From Heterobasidion occidentale (lineage: Eukaryota; Basidiomycota; Agaricomycetes; Russulales; Bondarzewiaceae): a stretch of DNA of 64,000 nt. Where the stretch lies: the NCBI GenBank assembly GCA_039111635.1, contig JBCAQO010000002.1:1922001-1986000 (forward strand). Reading direction: 5' to 3'. The number at the start of each line of letters is the position of its first letter. Positions within the stretch are counted from its first letter, which is position 1. The notes beneath the pieces were generated by a model. The model made no database searches, was not told the origin of the DNA, and saw only the letters and a program-made list of their open reading frames with translations. The translations under genes were made by a program, and so were the position numbers. Positions 1 to 12,800 of the stretch are shown here, in pieces.

Positions 1-941
1 ATAAAGTATTACTCACAGATCAACGCGAAGCCGGTCGATCTCAGCACGCATCATGACGTCTGCTTTATCGTTCCTCCGATTATCCACCTCCCGCTGAACC
101 TCCCGTGCACGAGCAAGCGCCTCGTTCTTTTCAGAAACGGCATCGTCGTAAGTGGTCTGCAATGTGCGGTGTTCTTCCAATAGGGCCTGGTACACTTTCT
201 CAAGGGTCTCTTTTTCGGCTAGCACACGACTACGTTCGGACTGAATCTGATAGTAATGGTCGTCCCTGTGTTTGCACCAATCGTCAATTTATAGACCAAT
301 ATGATCAAAATGCACTGACTCGGTCATACTAGCTTCACCAGCGTTTCCGCCCCCAGCTGCCGATTTCACCTTGACCATGACCTACGGGGATGTCTCAACG
401 AGTCGTCACGCTGTCGAAGCAAATGCGATACTCACTTGTTCTATGGCCTTCATCAAGTAGTGCTGATCGGTCTCACTCAATCCCTGTATCTTTTCAATGA
501 AACCCTTATTCTTCTCGCACTGTACAGCGATAGCGATGGCGAGACGACACATAAGCAAGGTAGATGCGATGTTGTGGTCCTTTGCGATTGCCTGCAGATC
601 TGGGACCTCCAATGCACTTGTGGGTTGGCGTAAGACGTCCGAGAAGTACTGTGTCATGAGACGGTAGACCCGTTTCAGGGCACTGAATCGCAAGACCCAG
701 TTATCCGAGGGTTGAGCAGAAGGCCGTGTAGGTTGACGGAAGTATTCTGCATCTCTATCGCACAAAAGTTGGGAGATTAGCCGAAGGAACAGGATTTCTC
801 AGACACTCACATAGTGGAAAGAATCTCGATGAGCGCGGCACCATCGCTCAGGTCGGAGACGGTCGTCACCGGTCTGGCAAGATCAAACGAGGCGAAAAAT
901 GAGAAGAAGGCATCAGTTTCCTTGCGCTGTGAATCCGCCAT
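1..941 (-). CDS. HOOK-family microtubule/dynein adaptor, 5' part
   Basis: This is the N-terminal part of a HOOK protein, a family that links early endosomes to dynein on microtubules. Translation starts at the ATG whose first base is 941 (MADSQRKETDAFF). The first exon carries the 'LSDGAALIEIL' signature of the HOOK N-terminal calponin-like domain. The second exon (about 760 to 430) continues that domain with 'DNWVLRFSALKRVY', 'QPTSALEVPDL' and the 'GLSETDQHYLMKAIEQ' helix. The next exons give a charged heptad-rich stretch (ETLEKVYQALLEEHRTLQ) that begins the coiled coil. A donor-like GTGAGT lies at about 13-8, so the gene continues off the left edge, and the rest of the coiled coil and the cargo-binding C-terminus are missing here. 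It is transcribed divergently from the MYND gene. Family assignment is by recognised motifs; exon edges are inferred. Confidence 0.85.
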
Positions 942-1347
942 GTTTGTGGTGGCGGCGTTCGGGGACGAAGAGATAGGAAAGTCAGGAAAGCCAGTTCCAG
1001 TAGTCCTTTCGAGCACGGCGACCAGCAACACCTGCTTATTGCCGATTTCGGCCAAGTCAGTTCGACCCACTTTCACACTTTCACACGTCTTGTATCTCCC
1101 TGCTGTACGATCAACACCAGCCCCGTAGCACAAGCATAATTATCGACGGACAAATGCTTGTCTCCCACTGTCAGCCTTTGGAAAAAGTATGAATAAAACT
1201 TGCAGATATGGACCCACTGCCGGTAGCTGCATACGAAACGTTTAATTCCTCGTGGGAAAAGAGGCATTTGGGTTTGTTTGACTCATGATGCATAAAGATT
1301 CTCCAACTTAATTACGGTCGCCTTTCCAGACGTTTTGCACGTTTACC
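942..1347. other. Divergent intergenic region (HOOK / MYND)
   Basis: About 400 bp between two divergent start codons, so it probably holds both promoters. I see no convincing TATA box, repeat or RNA gene in it. Confidence 0.5.
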
Positions 1348-3852
1348 ATGCCAGGCCCAGCAAAAAAGAAAAAGTCAAAAGCCAACCGCCCCAAGCCCGC
1401 GCGCGTTGGCATCTCAGGCGCTCAGTCGTCAGAATATGTCCCTCCAGACGAATTCTTAGAGAGCGTCTATCACGCAGAGGGATGGTCCAATGTCGTAGAT
1501 GTTCTATGCGCCATGCTTGACTTACCCGGTATGTCATACTATCTCCATCGTGATCAGCCGCGCCTTGGAATGGTTGAAGGCTCGATTCCTTATGAGTGAC
1601 TAGAGACTCAGCCTCTGCTTCCTCGATCTTTTGTTCTTTGACAGAAGAGATCTTCAGCAATATTCACAATCCTGTCTTGCTTTCCCTTTCTGATGTTAGA
1701 TATGGTTACTCGCAGCGGGTTCAAGAAGCTGCACAAGAATTTTGACGATATATCGCGCACTCTCAACCTTCTCTACTCATTCGCCCGTAGCAGCGAGAAT
1801 GATCGACTCGCAGGAGCCGTTATTGCACTCTACGCAAAAATGTCCGCAGACACGATCCTTAGGGATCGCATCTTCAAAGAAGCTAGTATGTTTTTATGAT
1901 CTTTCAATGAACGGTCATGGTCAACGCCTTTGTCTTTAGACTTTATGGCGATGGCGATACCCTTGCTGGACCGCCCCGTATGCTGTCATATTGCTCTACA
2001 GGCTCTCAGCTCCGTCACCCATCATGGAGGTATAGACGTCCGTCTCGAGATCGCGAAAAAGACCTCCGTTCTCTTGCAAGTGCTCGATGAGCAGCCAAAT
2101 GACATGAAAGCGGCTGAGCTGGCGATCACAGTGCTATCGCACAGTGTAGCGAGCATCACCAATAACGAGCAACCTCCTGACCCCAAGCTGCTGCCGCTTG
2201 TTCATGTCCCGCGGCTGGTTCGTACGATAATCTCTTTCATTCGCAAGCCTCAAGTACCGCACATGCTCTTTGACCATTCTCTTGTGCTCCTATCCGGCGC
2301 TGCACAACATTGCCACAGAGAGTTTCAAGCCATTCCCAGCGTGGTTAACCTGCTTGTCGCGTGTACGAAGGATGTCGACATTCGTACTCGGGCTACGGGC
2401 CTTGGTGGCATTCTGCGACTCCACTATAAAGACAACGAAATCGAAGACACGCGTCTGGATCCGAGGAAGTATGTTGAAGCCGTTGGCAAACGCTGGCCAA
2501 ATAACCTCACAGATGTGCTGATGGACTATGGCATGCCGCGCTGCGAAACATTCGTGCTCGTCAATACAATGCGCGACTTTCAGGTAGCGATGGCGGACAT
2601 CACGAAAGATCATGATTTCTATGCGCTCGGGCTAAAGTTTGCGGAGTACATCCTTCGGACGGAGTACTCCATCACTCAGGGCGCATGGGAGGTAGAGGAT
2701 CCACGCACGGGAAAGCGGGAGATAAGGAGCATAGGACTGCCATTCATATGGTGGATAGATTCTCTCCCGCTCGCCGCAAAGGCTCTTCGCGATCATGGGT
2801 CCGCAGGCGAACTAGACAAGGCGGACATTGTTCATCTGAAATACCTGATCATAAAGTCTCACCTGCCTGAGGCTCATGCCATGGCCCGCAAAGCCATAGA
2901 ACGCAACCCACACGTTGGATTTTGGTACTACGTGCTCACGTTAGGCGCCGACGTCGCGGATGGTCTCCGTATCGCAAAGCAGGGGATGAAGTGCCCCAAC
3001 ATGTCTGATTACGTGCGGTTTGGTCTCATCTATCGAGCGGCCGAGCACGCGATGACCCTCGCGTTGGCCAAACTAGACGAAGCCATGAATGTGGGGCATA
3101 ATCTAGAAGAGGGTTTTGCGCTCGCTATGTGCGCGCTGGAGGATTCCACCACCTATATTCAAGAGGCACCCCCGGATACACGCAGCATGAAGAGCGTCCT
3201 ATATATCAACTTGCTCTCGATGCTCCTCGTCAAAGGCCATGAAATCCACGCGGATAACAGGGAACTCAAGGTTAGAATTGCGCTGCGCACTTATATATCG
3301 ACTTCATCTCACTACTTTGTCTTTGGGGTTTCCCCGCTGTTCAGGAACTGAAAAGGAAGCTGCAGCTCGCAGACGATTTTTCGACTTTCCTCTCTCGTCC
3401 GATCAGCAAGACACAGATGCGCCTGACGTGCACCACCATCATCGACCGCATGGAACAGGCGTGGAAGGAGTGGGATACTCACATCCCCCAGTTCTCTGAG
3501 ACCATGCCATCCGACATTTCCGCGGCCGCTGCGGAGGACGACCTTGCCGCTTGGCTCGAGAAGCTCGAAATCGAAGATCCGGACATTGCGGGAGGCCACC
3601 AGCATGAAGATGACCGAGGATATCTTCATCCGAAGATCAACTTCAGCGATGTAGAGCTTTACCGTTGTTCGTGGTGCAGGAACCCGAGCGCGTTATTGAA
3701 GAAATGCAAGGGATGCGAAAAAGCGAGGTTCGTTCCGTCAATGTCCCAATAATATCTGCATCTGACTGATTGCACTGTGCAGGTACTGCGACTCCTCTTG
3801 TCAAAAAGAGCATTGGAAGGGCCACAAGAAAGTTTGCGATCGGCGAGCATAG
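1348..3852 (+). CDS. MYND-type zinc finger protein
   Basis: Five exons join cleanly. Introns are at 1529-1699, about 1889-1939, one near 3270-3350 and 3728-3782. The start is MPGPAKKKKSK, a lysine-rich tail. The middle (about 700 residues) is helical and resembles armadillo/TPR-type repeats (for example 'HIALQALSSVTHHGG', 'FWYYVLTLGADVADGL'). The C-terminus is a MYND zinc finger: 'CSWCRNPSALLKKCKGC' followed after the last intron by 'YCDSSCQKEHWKGHKKVC', with all zinc-binding Cys/His in place. The stop is TAG at 3850. Proteins with this layout are common in mushrooms and have no assigned function; MYND fingers usually bind proline-rich partners. The gene ends tail to tail with the thioredoxin-PITH gene. 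Confidence 0.85.
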
Positions 3853-4130
3853 TGGCCTGCTCACGCTTGTGCTCCGAAGTCTTTCAAGCTGCTAATGTAC
3901 CAATGATCTTGACACATGTAGCCTACGATATCTTGCAGAAATAAAATTCAATTGTGCAATGGCATCGCATCCTTTCCGTGGTGATACAGGCCCCAGGAAG
4001 AGGGTGATACACTGAGCGTGCAACATAGTCGGCCACTTCCACCATCCTGATATTTCTCTATAAATCAAAACAAGACTATCAAATACAGAGGTATCAATAT
4101 ATCCACTAGTCATCTGTTTTCCTCAGGCCA

Positions 4131-5396
4131 CTAAGGTCTCTCGTAACGCTGTGAAGCAGATTCAGATTCATACCATCCAACATCAGCGAACGGAAATACA
4201 CACCCTGAAAGGATACCAAAAACGTCGACAGCGTCGATACGCGTCTCCTCATCTCCACCTTGGTTTGATGCCACGAAAATCTACACACAGATTATGAGCA
4301 TCGTCTGATCGATTGTTCGCACGCGTGAAGGGGATACGCACATGAAGACTGTTGACTGCCTGGAACCGCACGAATCTCAACTGGATAGGCTTCCCTTCCT
4401 TGACCTGCTCCTCTGTGAGCTCCAGAACCTGAGCGGCATCGGGTTCCTGGGCATCTTCGGCATCGTCGAACCCGAGCGACGACCGATTCACAAACAGCTT
4501 GATGCTCTTCGGTGCTTGGGCGAGGTTCGAGGACTGGATAACAATCGAGCGCACCCGAACTACCTGGTTGAACTGCATTGGACCGCGCCCGTCAGGACTG
4601 GCCACTCTGTGCTTGACAGAACAAGACGGTGATGAACACGCACTTCGATGTTCAGGAGGAGCTGCTCATCGGCGTCGCTCAGCAGAAATTCTTTCGTTGT
4701 GTTGAACTTCTTTTGCGAGACAATGCCTTTGAGAGTGTGGTTTTCAGCTTCGTTCAGGCAGTTGACTTGGCTCAGGTCGAGATGCTCGAGCAGTGATGGC
4801 TGAGGACGGAAAGCCGTCAATTCCTGTCACGACCTTGGATCAGGGCACAATACATACGTCAGATGGAGCGCCATTTGAGCCAGAGATGGAAGAAGCAGCA
4901 ACAGCAGAGGAAGACGCGGCTGCAGGCGCTTGGCTGTGAGCGAGGACGAGATCTTCGAGCTGCTTCGGCATCGCTCCCTTCAACTGCGCGGGTCACCGAT
5001 CGGCGATGAGCAGTTGCTAGACAGCATGTACACGAGGACTCTAAACTCACCGTGGCGACGACGCCCTTGTTCCTGATGAACAAAAACGTCGGCATCGCGC
5101 TGACGGAGTACTGCTGCGCCAACTCGGGCACCTGGTCGACGTCGACGCGCACGAAGGCAGCGCTCGTGAACTCGCGGCTGAGCTCGCTGAAGCGGGGAGC
5201 AATGGCATGGCAGGGTCCTATACACAGAGTGACGCGCCGCAAATTTCTCGACTCAAGGAAACTCGTCGGTGGCAGAGTGTGCGGAGGACGTACCGCACCA
5301 AGTTGCATGGAAATCAATCACGACGAGGCTGTCTTTCCGTTGCTCGAGCAGAGCATCAAGCTGAGCCTTGGACTGGATATCTGTGATAGTCGTCAT
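4131..5396 (-). CDS. Thioredoxin-like 1 (thioredoxin + PITH domain)
   Basis: Homologue of TXNL1, a proteasome-associated thioredoxin. The first exon (5396-5294) begins MTTITDIQSKAQLDALL and ends in 'FHATWCG'. Splicing restores the classical active site W-C-G-P-C, followed by 'RFSELSREFTSAAFVRVDVDQVPELAQ' and the cis-proline loop 'SAMPTFLF'. After an Ala/Ser linker the PITH domain starts at 'SLLEHLDLSQVNCLNE', continues through 'VVRVRSIVIQSSN' and 'LRFVRFQAVNSLH', then after an intron (4341-4281) 'IFVASNQGG' and 'ETRIDAVDVFG'. The stop is TAG at 4133-4131. Length (about 325 residues) and domain order match the family. It should act as a cytosolic/nuclear redox protein on the proteasome regulatory particle. 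All reading frames are intact. Confidence 0.9.
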
Positions 5397-5668
5397 GTTG
5401 CGTGGGTGGGCGGCGGCCGATATATTCGAGGCGCAGATGTGTTGTGCGACAAGAACAAGCACTGAATGACGCGGACCTTGACACAAGTGAATCACGTCAC
5501 CACTACTAGTTCGAACCTCCGCTCGGACCAACAAAAACCCACAAAACGCAACAAACGACTAGCAAGACCTCAATGCTATGCACAGAAACTATAATACATA
5601 CAAGATAATTCATCCCTCACAGCATGAGACTGAAAAATCTCCCCAAGAAGAACTAAAGCCCCCAAAAG

Positions 5669-7615
5669 TTATCCCCGGTAGCTTCGAAGCAAGCCCATTG
5701 TCGATAAACTCAGAGCAGCAGCAAACACGTAGAATACTCTTCCCTCGCGCTCCGCGTCACCCCCAGACAGGATATTCCGGAGGGGGAGAAATACGAGGCC
5801 GACGAAGAAATTTGCGATCCCTGGACATCATGTGGTCAATCATGCTTCCTGGGTGAATCGGAGAAACTTACAATTGAGGGAGAGTGCTACGGATGACAAG
5901 GCTGCCACGGCCTGAATGATCGGAGCAGTCAGTGTCTACTATCCACCTTACATAGAGTGTGGAGAATCAATGAACGCATACATTCGATGGAGATACTTCC
6001 GGAATGATGACGAATGGAACGGGACCTAATCCTGTGGCGAACGACCTTTGAGAATCTCGTGAGCAAGATCCGCGCTGATATGTTTCTTCAGAACGTACGT
6101 GACGAAGGTCATAATGGCCACGCTCGCAAGCGTCACCGCACTCGAATCCAGTCCGTACCCGACGAGGATCAGCGACAAGACGGCTCCCACTGAGGACAGC
6201 AATAAAAGTGTCCGTCGTCCCCATCGCTACATGTCACATGAATCAACATCATATCATTCGATGAGTTGAGTGTCAACGTCAGGTACCTCGATGAGGAAGA
6301 TAGGTGGTGCTGTCATGAGAACATTCACAATGGTGATCCCCAAAGAGATGTAGGGCCCCATGTCCGGCAAAGATTTGGATAAAATGTCGTTGCTGTAGTA
6401 GAGCACTATAAACGGTCAACCTATAACGCTTGCGCGTGGAAATCGAGAAAGCTGTTTGTTACCCGCGTTGATGCCTGATAGCTGCTGTGCGAGCATACCA
6501 AAGGACGCGACGAAGAAAGGTCGACGGAGCTGCCTAGCGGTGAGCAGCTGAAAGACGGATACCGAATGCGTTCGTTCCGTGGCCAAACTCGGGTGATCCT
6601 CCTCCTCTTCCCCGCCTTCTTCGAGCAGAGGATCTTCGACATCAGCAGCGGAGTCTGTACGGATCAGCTGTTGCGAATCAAGTGAGTCGCCTCGTAAATT
6701 TCCATGAGCTTACTGTCAGCATCTGACACGTCGTACTTCCAAAGGCGTCGTTCAACCGCTTTGAGGTCGGCCAGCTCCCCTCTCCTCTTCAACCAGACGG
6801 GAGTTTCCACTATGAGTGGGCTGATAAGGAGCTGTGCGACGGACAAGCCAGAGGAGAACATGAGAACGAAGCGCCATTGCGTAGGAGTGGCCATCTGAAG
6901 CCCCATGGCTTGTGTGACCATGATGCCAATAACGATGGCGAGCTGCGTCAGAACACCTTTCGCGCACACACGCTGTCAACACCACAGCATAGAGCAGCGT
7001 GTGCGCGAGCGATCCTCACCGACACTGCCTTTGATTCTCGGAGGCGCCAGTTCGGACAGATAAATTGGGCCCACACAGAGGCCGATCCCAGCGCCGACAC
7101 CTGCTAGCGCTCTGCAATTCGGGATCAGCGCTCTCCACATGGATCCTCGAGCAAACAGGAGCGTTCACCTTCCGAACATCAGAAGGCCGATAGAGGCCGA
7201 GATGGCCATCAACCCTGCACCAAGGGCAAAGAGAGCGCCACTAGCTTGCACAGCGCCTTTGCGGCCATAGCGGTCCAGAATAAGATTTGCGACCAAGCTG
7301 CCCATGAGGCCACCGACGGTGAAAACTGAGGTTACAACGGAAAAGGTGCTGTCCGACATGGGTATGCATGTCGGGAGGCCGTAGTAAAATGGGATGGATG
7401 CTTCGCGCCCCCTGCATGTGAGGACGGCTTGGATTTGATTAAGCGTGGAAATGTGGTAGCCATACTTGAAGAATGACTTCAGATTCTGGGCAGGGGATGC
7501 TTTCGCGAGAGAAGTCTTGCTTGAGAGATCATACCTGGAATGAAACCACCAGAACCCATGCACAGACTATCCATCCAAGCTTTGTGAATGACTGAGGCTC
7601 AAGGTGACGAGACAT
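5669..7615 (-). CDS. MFS sugar transporter
   Basis: A 12-helix major facilitator of the sugar transporter family, closest in feel to the yeast Vps73/YBR241C group. It starts at 7615 (MSRHLEPQSFTKLGW). Visible marks: 'YGYHISTLNQIQAV' in helix 1, the loop 2-3 motif 'LDRYGRKG', the central signature 'GAGIGLCVGPIYLSELAPPR', a long acidic cytosolic loop (EDPLLEEGGEEED), 'SGINA' at helix 7, the second-half loop motif 'ERWGRRT', and 'GLGPVPFVIIPEV' in helix 10. At least five introns are needed. The stop is TAA at 5671-5669 after 'STMGLLRSYRG', so the common C-terminal PETKG motif is absent, as in some members. Substrate (probably a hexose) and membrane (plasma or vacuolar) cannot be told from sequence. 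Confidence 0.85.
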
Positions 7616-7804
7616 GCGGTTCTGTGATCAACGCGTTGTGCGTCTTACCAAGAGAGGTCAACAGCGCGCGTCAAAGGCAAGCCAACTTGCAGCAAAGAAG
7701 GACTTCGAAATGGGCTCGAATGTGACGTTCACTAAGTGTACGGATGTTGCGTTGGGTCGTGGCGGCGAGCGCCAAATCGAGTTCACCTGCTACGTCGTTC
7801 CCAC

Positions 7805-8411
7805 CACCGCACATTGCCCCCAAATATCTCCAGGGGATATTTGGGGTATATTAGCAATATACCTCGAATATACCCGGAATATACCCGTCAGGGAATATCC
7901 CTCAAATATCCCCTAGTCAATCCCAACTGGGAGATGACTCATCCATTTTGACGGTCACCTGATAAGTGCGCGTCGTCGGACAACGTCGAGATTTCTCTTA
8001 AGTGCTCCCTTCGTCTTACCCTCTAGGAGCCTCCAGTGTGCACATACTTTGGTGAGTCTTTCTCCCACTGAAACATGTTTCCATATGCTCTATAGTTCCG
8101 GTTTTCTCATATAATCAGATCTAATGCCTGAAAATGCGGGATCAGAGCGCATATATGCGTCCAGTTAGGGCGGGCCGGGGTGAGACTGAAGGAGATTGCA
8201 AGCACAGCCTACGACGTGTGTGCGGCAAGAATCGTCAGAACGGTGGGTATTGCGGGTGTGAGTGTGAATGTTGGATGGATGAGATCAAGGGTAAGCACAG
8301 GCTGAGCTTGGTGGCGATGGCGTGGGTGCTAGCATCTGTGTTTCTCATGCGCGTGGTGGCTCGGATTAGCCTCAGAGTCTGCGGTGCGCGCGCAAGTGCC
8401 AATGTCGTCGG

Positions 8412-8442
<31 letters not shown>

Positions 8443-9294
8443 CATCAGTGAGGCCAGTGTTCATTCGGGCTCTCCGTGTCACAGTGCTAACCCCCCGCAC
8501 GGCAGTACTGACCCCCGCACTACACCGCATTCTTTCCATCCCCCTCGCTCCCTGCACTCGCCAACCTCGTCAAGCTGCAATCCTTCCCGGTGACCTTGTC
8601 TCTCCCCGCACTGATCTTCTCAGCCTCTGCACGCATGCTCACCCCGCTCCTCCGCAGGATGCGCCTCTACGCTGCTGGCACCGATGCACTCGCCAGCGGC
8701 TGCGTTTTTGCGCGTGGCGTGCTACCAGATGTGCTCGTGTTCGACAGCGCGGTGCCGCAGCCCAACGCACCCCCCAAAATATACTCCTCGAATTCGAGGC
8801 CACGCGCGGACGCACCGCTCCCGCCACCGCAATAGATTCTTGCGTCAAGGCGCTGGTTGTCCCATCCCTGATGCGCGCTGTGGCTGCTTGCGTATGCGGG
8901 GGAACGTCTAGCCGGGATTCGCACCTCTCGCCTCCCCAAGTATATTTTGTAGATCTTTCAAGCCTTGGAATTGTCGTGTAGTCTTCAATAGCATGTATTA
9001 GTTTTATGATTTGTTAATATATTTATTATCTATTTATGGAGCACATTTTCAAGCAATTGGTTCATGATAATGAGCTCGAATATACCCAAAATATACCGTG
9101 AATATACCCAAAATATACCGTGAATATGCCCAGCCCCGAATATCCCCTGGGGATATTCGAGGGATTTTGTGACTATACCTCGGATATACCACGAATGTAC
9201 CGAGGGGGGGTCTGGGGATATTTGTGGTATATTTGTGGTATATTCCTAATATACCACGGATATCCCCAGGGGATATTCAAGGCAATGTCCGGTG
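7805..9294. mobile_element. Short non-autonomous CACTA/EnSpm-like element (element 1)
   Basis: A 1,490-bp element with imperfect terminal inverted repeats. The left end begins CACCGCACATTGCCCCC and the right end reads ...GGCAATGTCCGGTG. Both ends contain many copies of AATATACC/GGTATATT and the palindrome ATCCCC(A/T)GGGGAT. A 3-bp CAC flanks both sides (7802-7804 and 9295-9297), as expected for a CACTA-type target duplication. About 230 bp at each end resemble the ends of element 2. The interior (about 8050-8950) is GC-rich, has a short CAG run at 8413-8445, and shows no recognisable transposase. It therefore looks mobilised in trans by an enzyme such as that of element 2. Confidence 0.75.
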
Positions 9295-9562
9295 CACGTG
9301 GTGTTCTGCTGCCGAAAATGCAATCGGTGCGTACCAGGCACCCTCTGGCAGTCCCCAGACAGCCCCAGACAGCCAGTGCGGATCTGTCAACTAGAGGGTG
9401 ATATCCAATACTTACCCCACATGTGCATTAAATACCTACAGGAATCGGCAGGAGCTCTGCCAGAGCACCTGCAAGTGTGACCGCAGGAGTTCTGTTTGCG
9501 TACTTGACCCCGAGGCGGTTTCACCAAGGGGGCAAAAGGCTAATCAAAAATAGCTGCCACTC
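9295..9562. repeat. 268-bp direct repeat, left copy
   Basis: Identical base for base to 17274-17541 (offset 7979). It starts at the last base of element 1 plus one and ends at the first base of element 2 minus one. Identity extends 7 bases further left into the element end (TCCGGTG). It contains no recognised gene. See the finding on its origin. Confidence 0.97.
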
Positions 9563-9622
9563 CACCGGACAATGCCCCCAAATATTCCCGGGGCATATCC
9601 GTGGTAAACTAGGAATATACCA
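9563..9622. repeat. Left terminal inverted repeat of element 2
   Basis: Matches the reverse complement of about 17206-17273 with roughly 80 percent identity by eye; shared core CACCGGA..ATTGCCCC, then ATATCCGTGGTA, then repeated AATATACC. Confidence 0.75.
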
Positions 9623-9825
9623 CGAATATACCACGAATATCCCTCGCAGGGAATATCCCCCTGATATCCCCCAGTCGCAACACGTTGGGGGATGACTCAT
9701 CCACGTCTACGGCCGCGTGATGCGTGCGCGTCGTCGCGTCGAAATTTCTTCTAAGTCGTTCTCCTTCTGTCGACTCCCTATTGCATGTACCCTCATAATC
9801 CGCAATAAACACCGATTTTTCGCAT

Positions 9826-12800
9826 ATGTCCTCGAGCATCAGCAAACCTGAACCTCTTTACGAGGAATGTCCTTGTGAACGATGCCGCGCGAACTCTCCA
9901 CCCCTCCGCCAGCACCGTCGCACTGTCCATCGACACCTCGAGCGCCAACAAATGGATATGCGCATAGCATCCATATCCACAGCACTGACGAAGCGACATG
10001 CGACCCGAGCCCGAGGGCACACAGGAAATACCATGGAGCAGGAGGCCAGGAACGAAGTCGATGAGCAATACCCATGCGACGATGACATGTGGACGGGCCA
10101 TGGTGAGTTTTTTTTTCCTCTGCAAATGTGTCCCTTTGGACCCTCTATTTCTCTAGCTGATGTCTCAATGTTATTTCTCAAGATGAAGCACAAGAAGACA
10201 GTATGTATGCGTCCGACAATGCGTCGAACACCAGTGCTCCGCTTCCCTTACTGGCGACGACCTCGAGAGGCCGCGCCTCCCTGTCCAAACACTACGAGAT
10301 CGACGACAACGACGATGGTGATGACGCTGCTCACAACTCAGACGACAAATCTCTCGGGACTCTCTCGCGCTCGAGCTCGGTACTTGGTGATTGCACGGCT
10401 GACAACTTCAATCCTGATGGAGTCTTCGACACTCCTAGGGACACTCCTCCTGATTCTGACAACGACGAGACCACGGAGGACTGGCTTGACATTGACAAGG
10501 ACCCGCTCTTTGAGGCAGGCGACGCACTGTTTGATAACATACCAGAATATGATCCCGGAGCGCTCAGATCCGACTCTACCCTCCCCCCCGCCTTTGACGA
10601 AGACCCGCTCATCCGACATGCGTACGTAACGGCGTACCTGTTTGCTGCCTGTCATGGGTCCACGCAGGAGACAGTGAAGGCGCTCCTTGACTGTCTGCAC
10701 GAGAGCTTCACGGCTACCCAAAGATCCACCGGCAAAGAGTACCGCGGTCTGGACAACATGGCGCGCACCCTTCAGACTGCGGAGCGACGGCTGCAGATTG
10801 ACCCTAACCAGTTCATTGTATACTACTTTCTCTGTAGTATCTGCTGGGCCCTACATCACTCGGCCTCTCTCGACGACCTGGACTCTCCGTCTTGTACAAG
10901 GCCAGGGTGCACCGGGCAAGTGTACACTTTGAAGGAACTCACCGACGGTCGTCTCAAACGAACACCACTGAGAGTCCTCCCGACAGCACCTATCGTCTGG
11001 ATGATTCAATGATTCTTGCTGCGACCAGGAAAGTACGAGGAGTTCCAACACTGGAGGGTACCGGGACTGGATGATGTCGGCGATGTCGCACCCTTGCACG
11101 AACCGGCTGATCCTCTCGACGCTTACGACGATGTCCACTGGGTGATGGGCGACATAACTGACGGCTGGGGTTGGCGCGCGGTGCTGTGGGGTTTGGAACG
11201 TCGCAAGGTAGGCAGTGCAGTGTCTCCGTGGGGGGTGGAGGATGTGCTGGTGGAGGAGAAGCGGCAGCGATTCGTTTCGCTGGCGTGCGGTCTTCTCTTC
11301 TCTATCAACATAGACTGGTCCGTCATTCCGGTTTTGTGTGTCATGAATTTGTTGATCTGCTCCATGCTAGGTTTTCTCCGACAAAACGGTCGCGCGCGTA
11401 TTCCACGGGCGCGATCTATATCACAATTTTGAATAATCCGAGAGCGAAGCGCTACCTGCCGCAGGAGACCATACTCTACTGCATGATTCCTGGGCCTCAA
11501 GAGCCGACCTTGGAGCAGCTTAATCGTATCACGGAGCCCCTCCTCGCAGAATTGCAGCTACTAGACAAAGGTGAGTGCCTATATCCTCGGAAGGGAAGCG
11601 CAACTAATAATAGGTGATGCAGGCGTGACCATGCGCGTGCATGGACAACCAGCAACCGAGGAATTCCCTGTGAACGGGAAGCTCTACATCAATACATCCG
11701 ATATCCCTGCGAGCCGGAAAATTACTGGTCTTCGAGGTATCACATCGGAAGATTTTATGTGTACGTTCTGTTATCAGCCGTTTTCCTCCCTTGTGTGCAA
11801 AGATTGCTTCAATCACGACAGTGAGTCCCTTCTGAATTGTATATTTGATCTCATTGCTCTATTGCCTTCACTGACCAATTTAATTGTAGAATTTACCATG
11901 CGGGATGACCGCCGATTCCTCAAATATGCGTACCGCTGGAAGGACGCCAACGCTGAGGAGCGGGAGCAAATTGAAACCGATCGCGGGGTAAGTTGGTCAA
12001 CCTTTGCAGCCTTGCCAGGATGGCTGCCGGCAAGAGATTCTCCGATCGATTTCATGCATGCCATCTTTCTAGGTCAGGAACATTCCTATGAATTGACAGT
12101 GAACTAGTACATTCACTCTTCTATTTTACAGGGGAAGTCAAGCACATTGTCCAGCAGATCTTGGTTGTTGGCGGGATGTTCACGCAGCGCAGTCGCACGA
12201 ATGACCCTTACGAGAAACTCGGGAATTTTTTGGGCAGGATCTGGTGGCCCTCTACAGTCAGCAGGGTGCCCACAAAGGTTTTACTTCTCTGTATGGCTGC
12301 AAATTGGTTGCTGACACTAATTCTCAGGTCTCGGGAAGCTTGAAGGCCGACCAATGGCGGAACCTGGCGGCGGTTCTTCCGGTCGCTCTATATTGCGCAT
12401 GGCAACTGAATGGTAAGATTCCCGATCGCAAATCGCCAAAACCGAGTCCGACAACCAAAGCGGGGGTGGCTTTTGCAAAAACGGAGAAGCTCCTCCGAGA
12501 GCGGCGTAAAACGTACCAAATGCACCTTGCGCGGCAGTCCGGAGATCCGGTTGACGCGAAGGACTTTGATCTTGATGAAATCTCCATGGACTGCAATTAC
12601 CTCCGACATTACAAGGCTGTTCTTGATGCTTGCGCGGCAATCAGGGTATGGACGGTACAGTCCATATCACCCAACGAGGCTCGGCGTGCTCAAGAACTCC
12701 ATGCGCGTGCCTGCCAGGCATGGTCATTCATGCATTGCCATCTCACTCCCTACTTTCATCTGCTCGTTCACGGAGATATTTTTATTTATCGTCTAGGACC

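Noticed and set aside
8384..8593. Ser/Asn-rich frame following the CAG run in element 1
   Set aside because: Low complexity, no conserved sequence, and located inside a non-autonomous element.
9301..9480. Small frames inside the 268-bp repeats (same peptide in both copies)
   Set aside because: Identity of the two peptides only reflects the DNA duplication; no domain, start context or codon bias.
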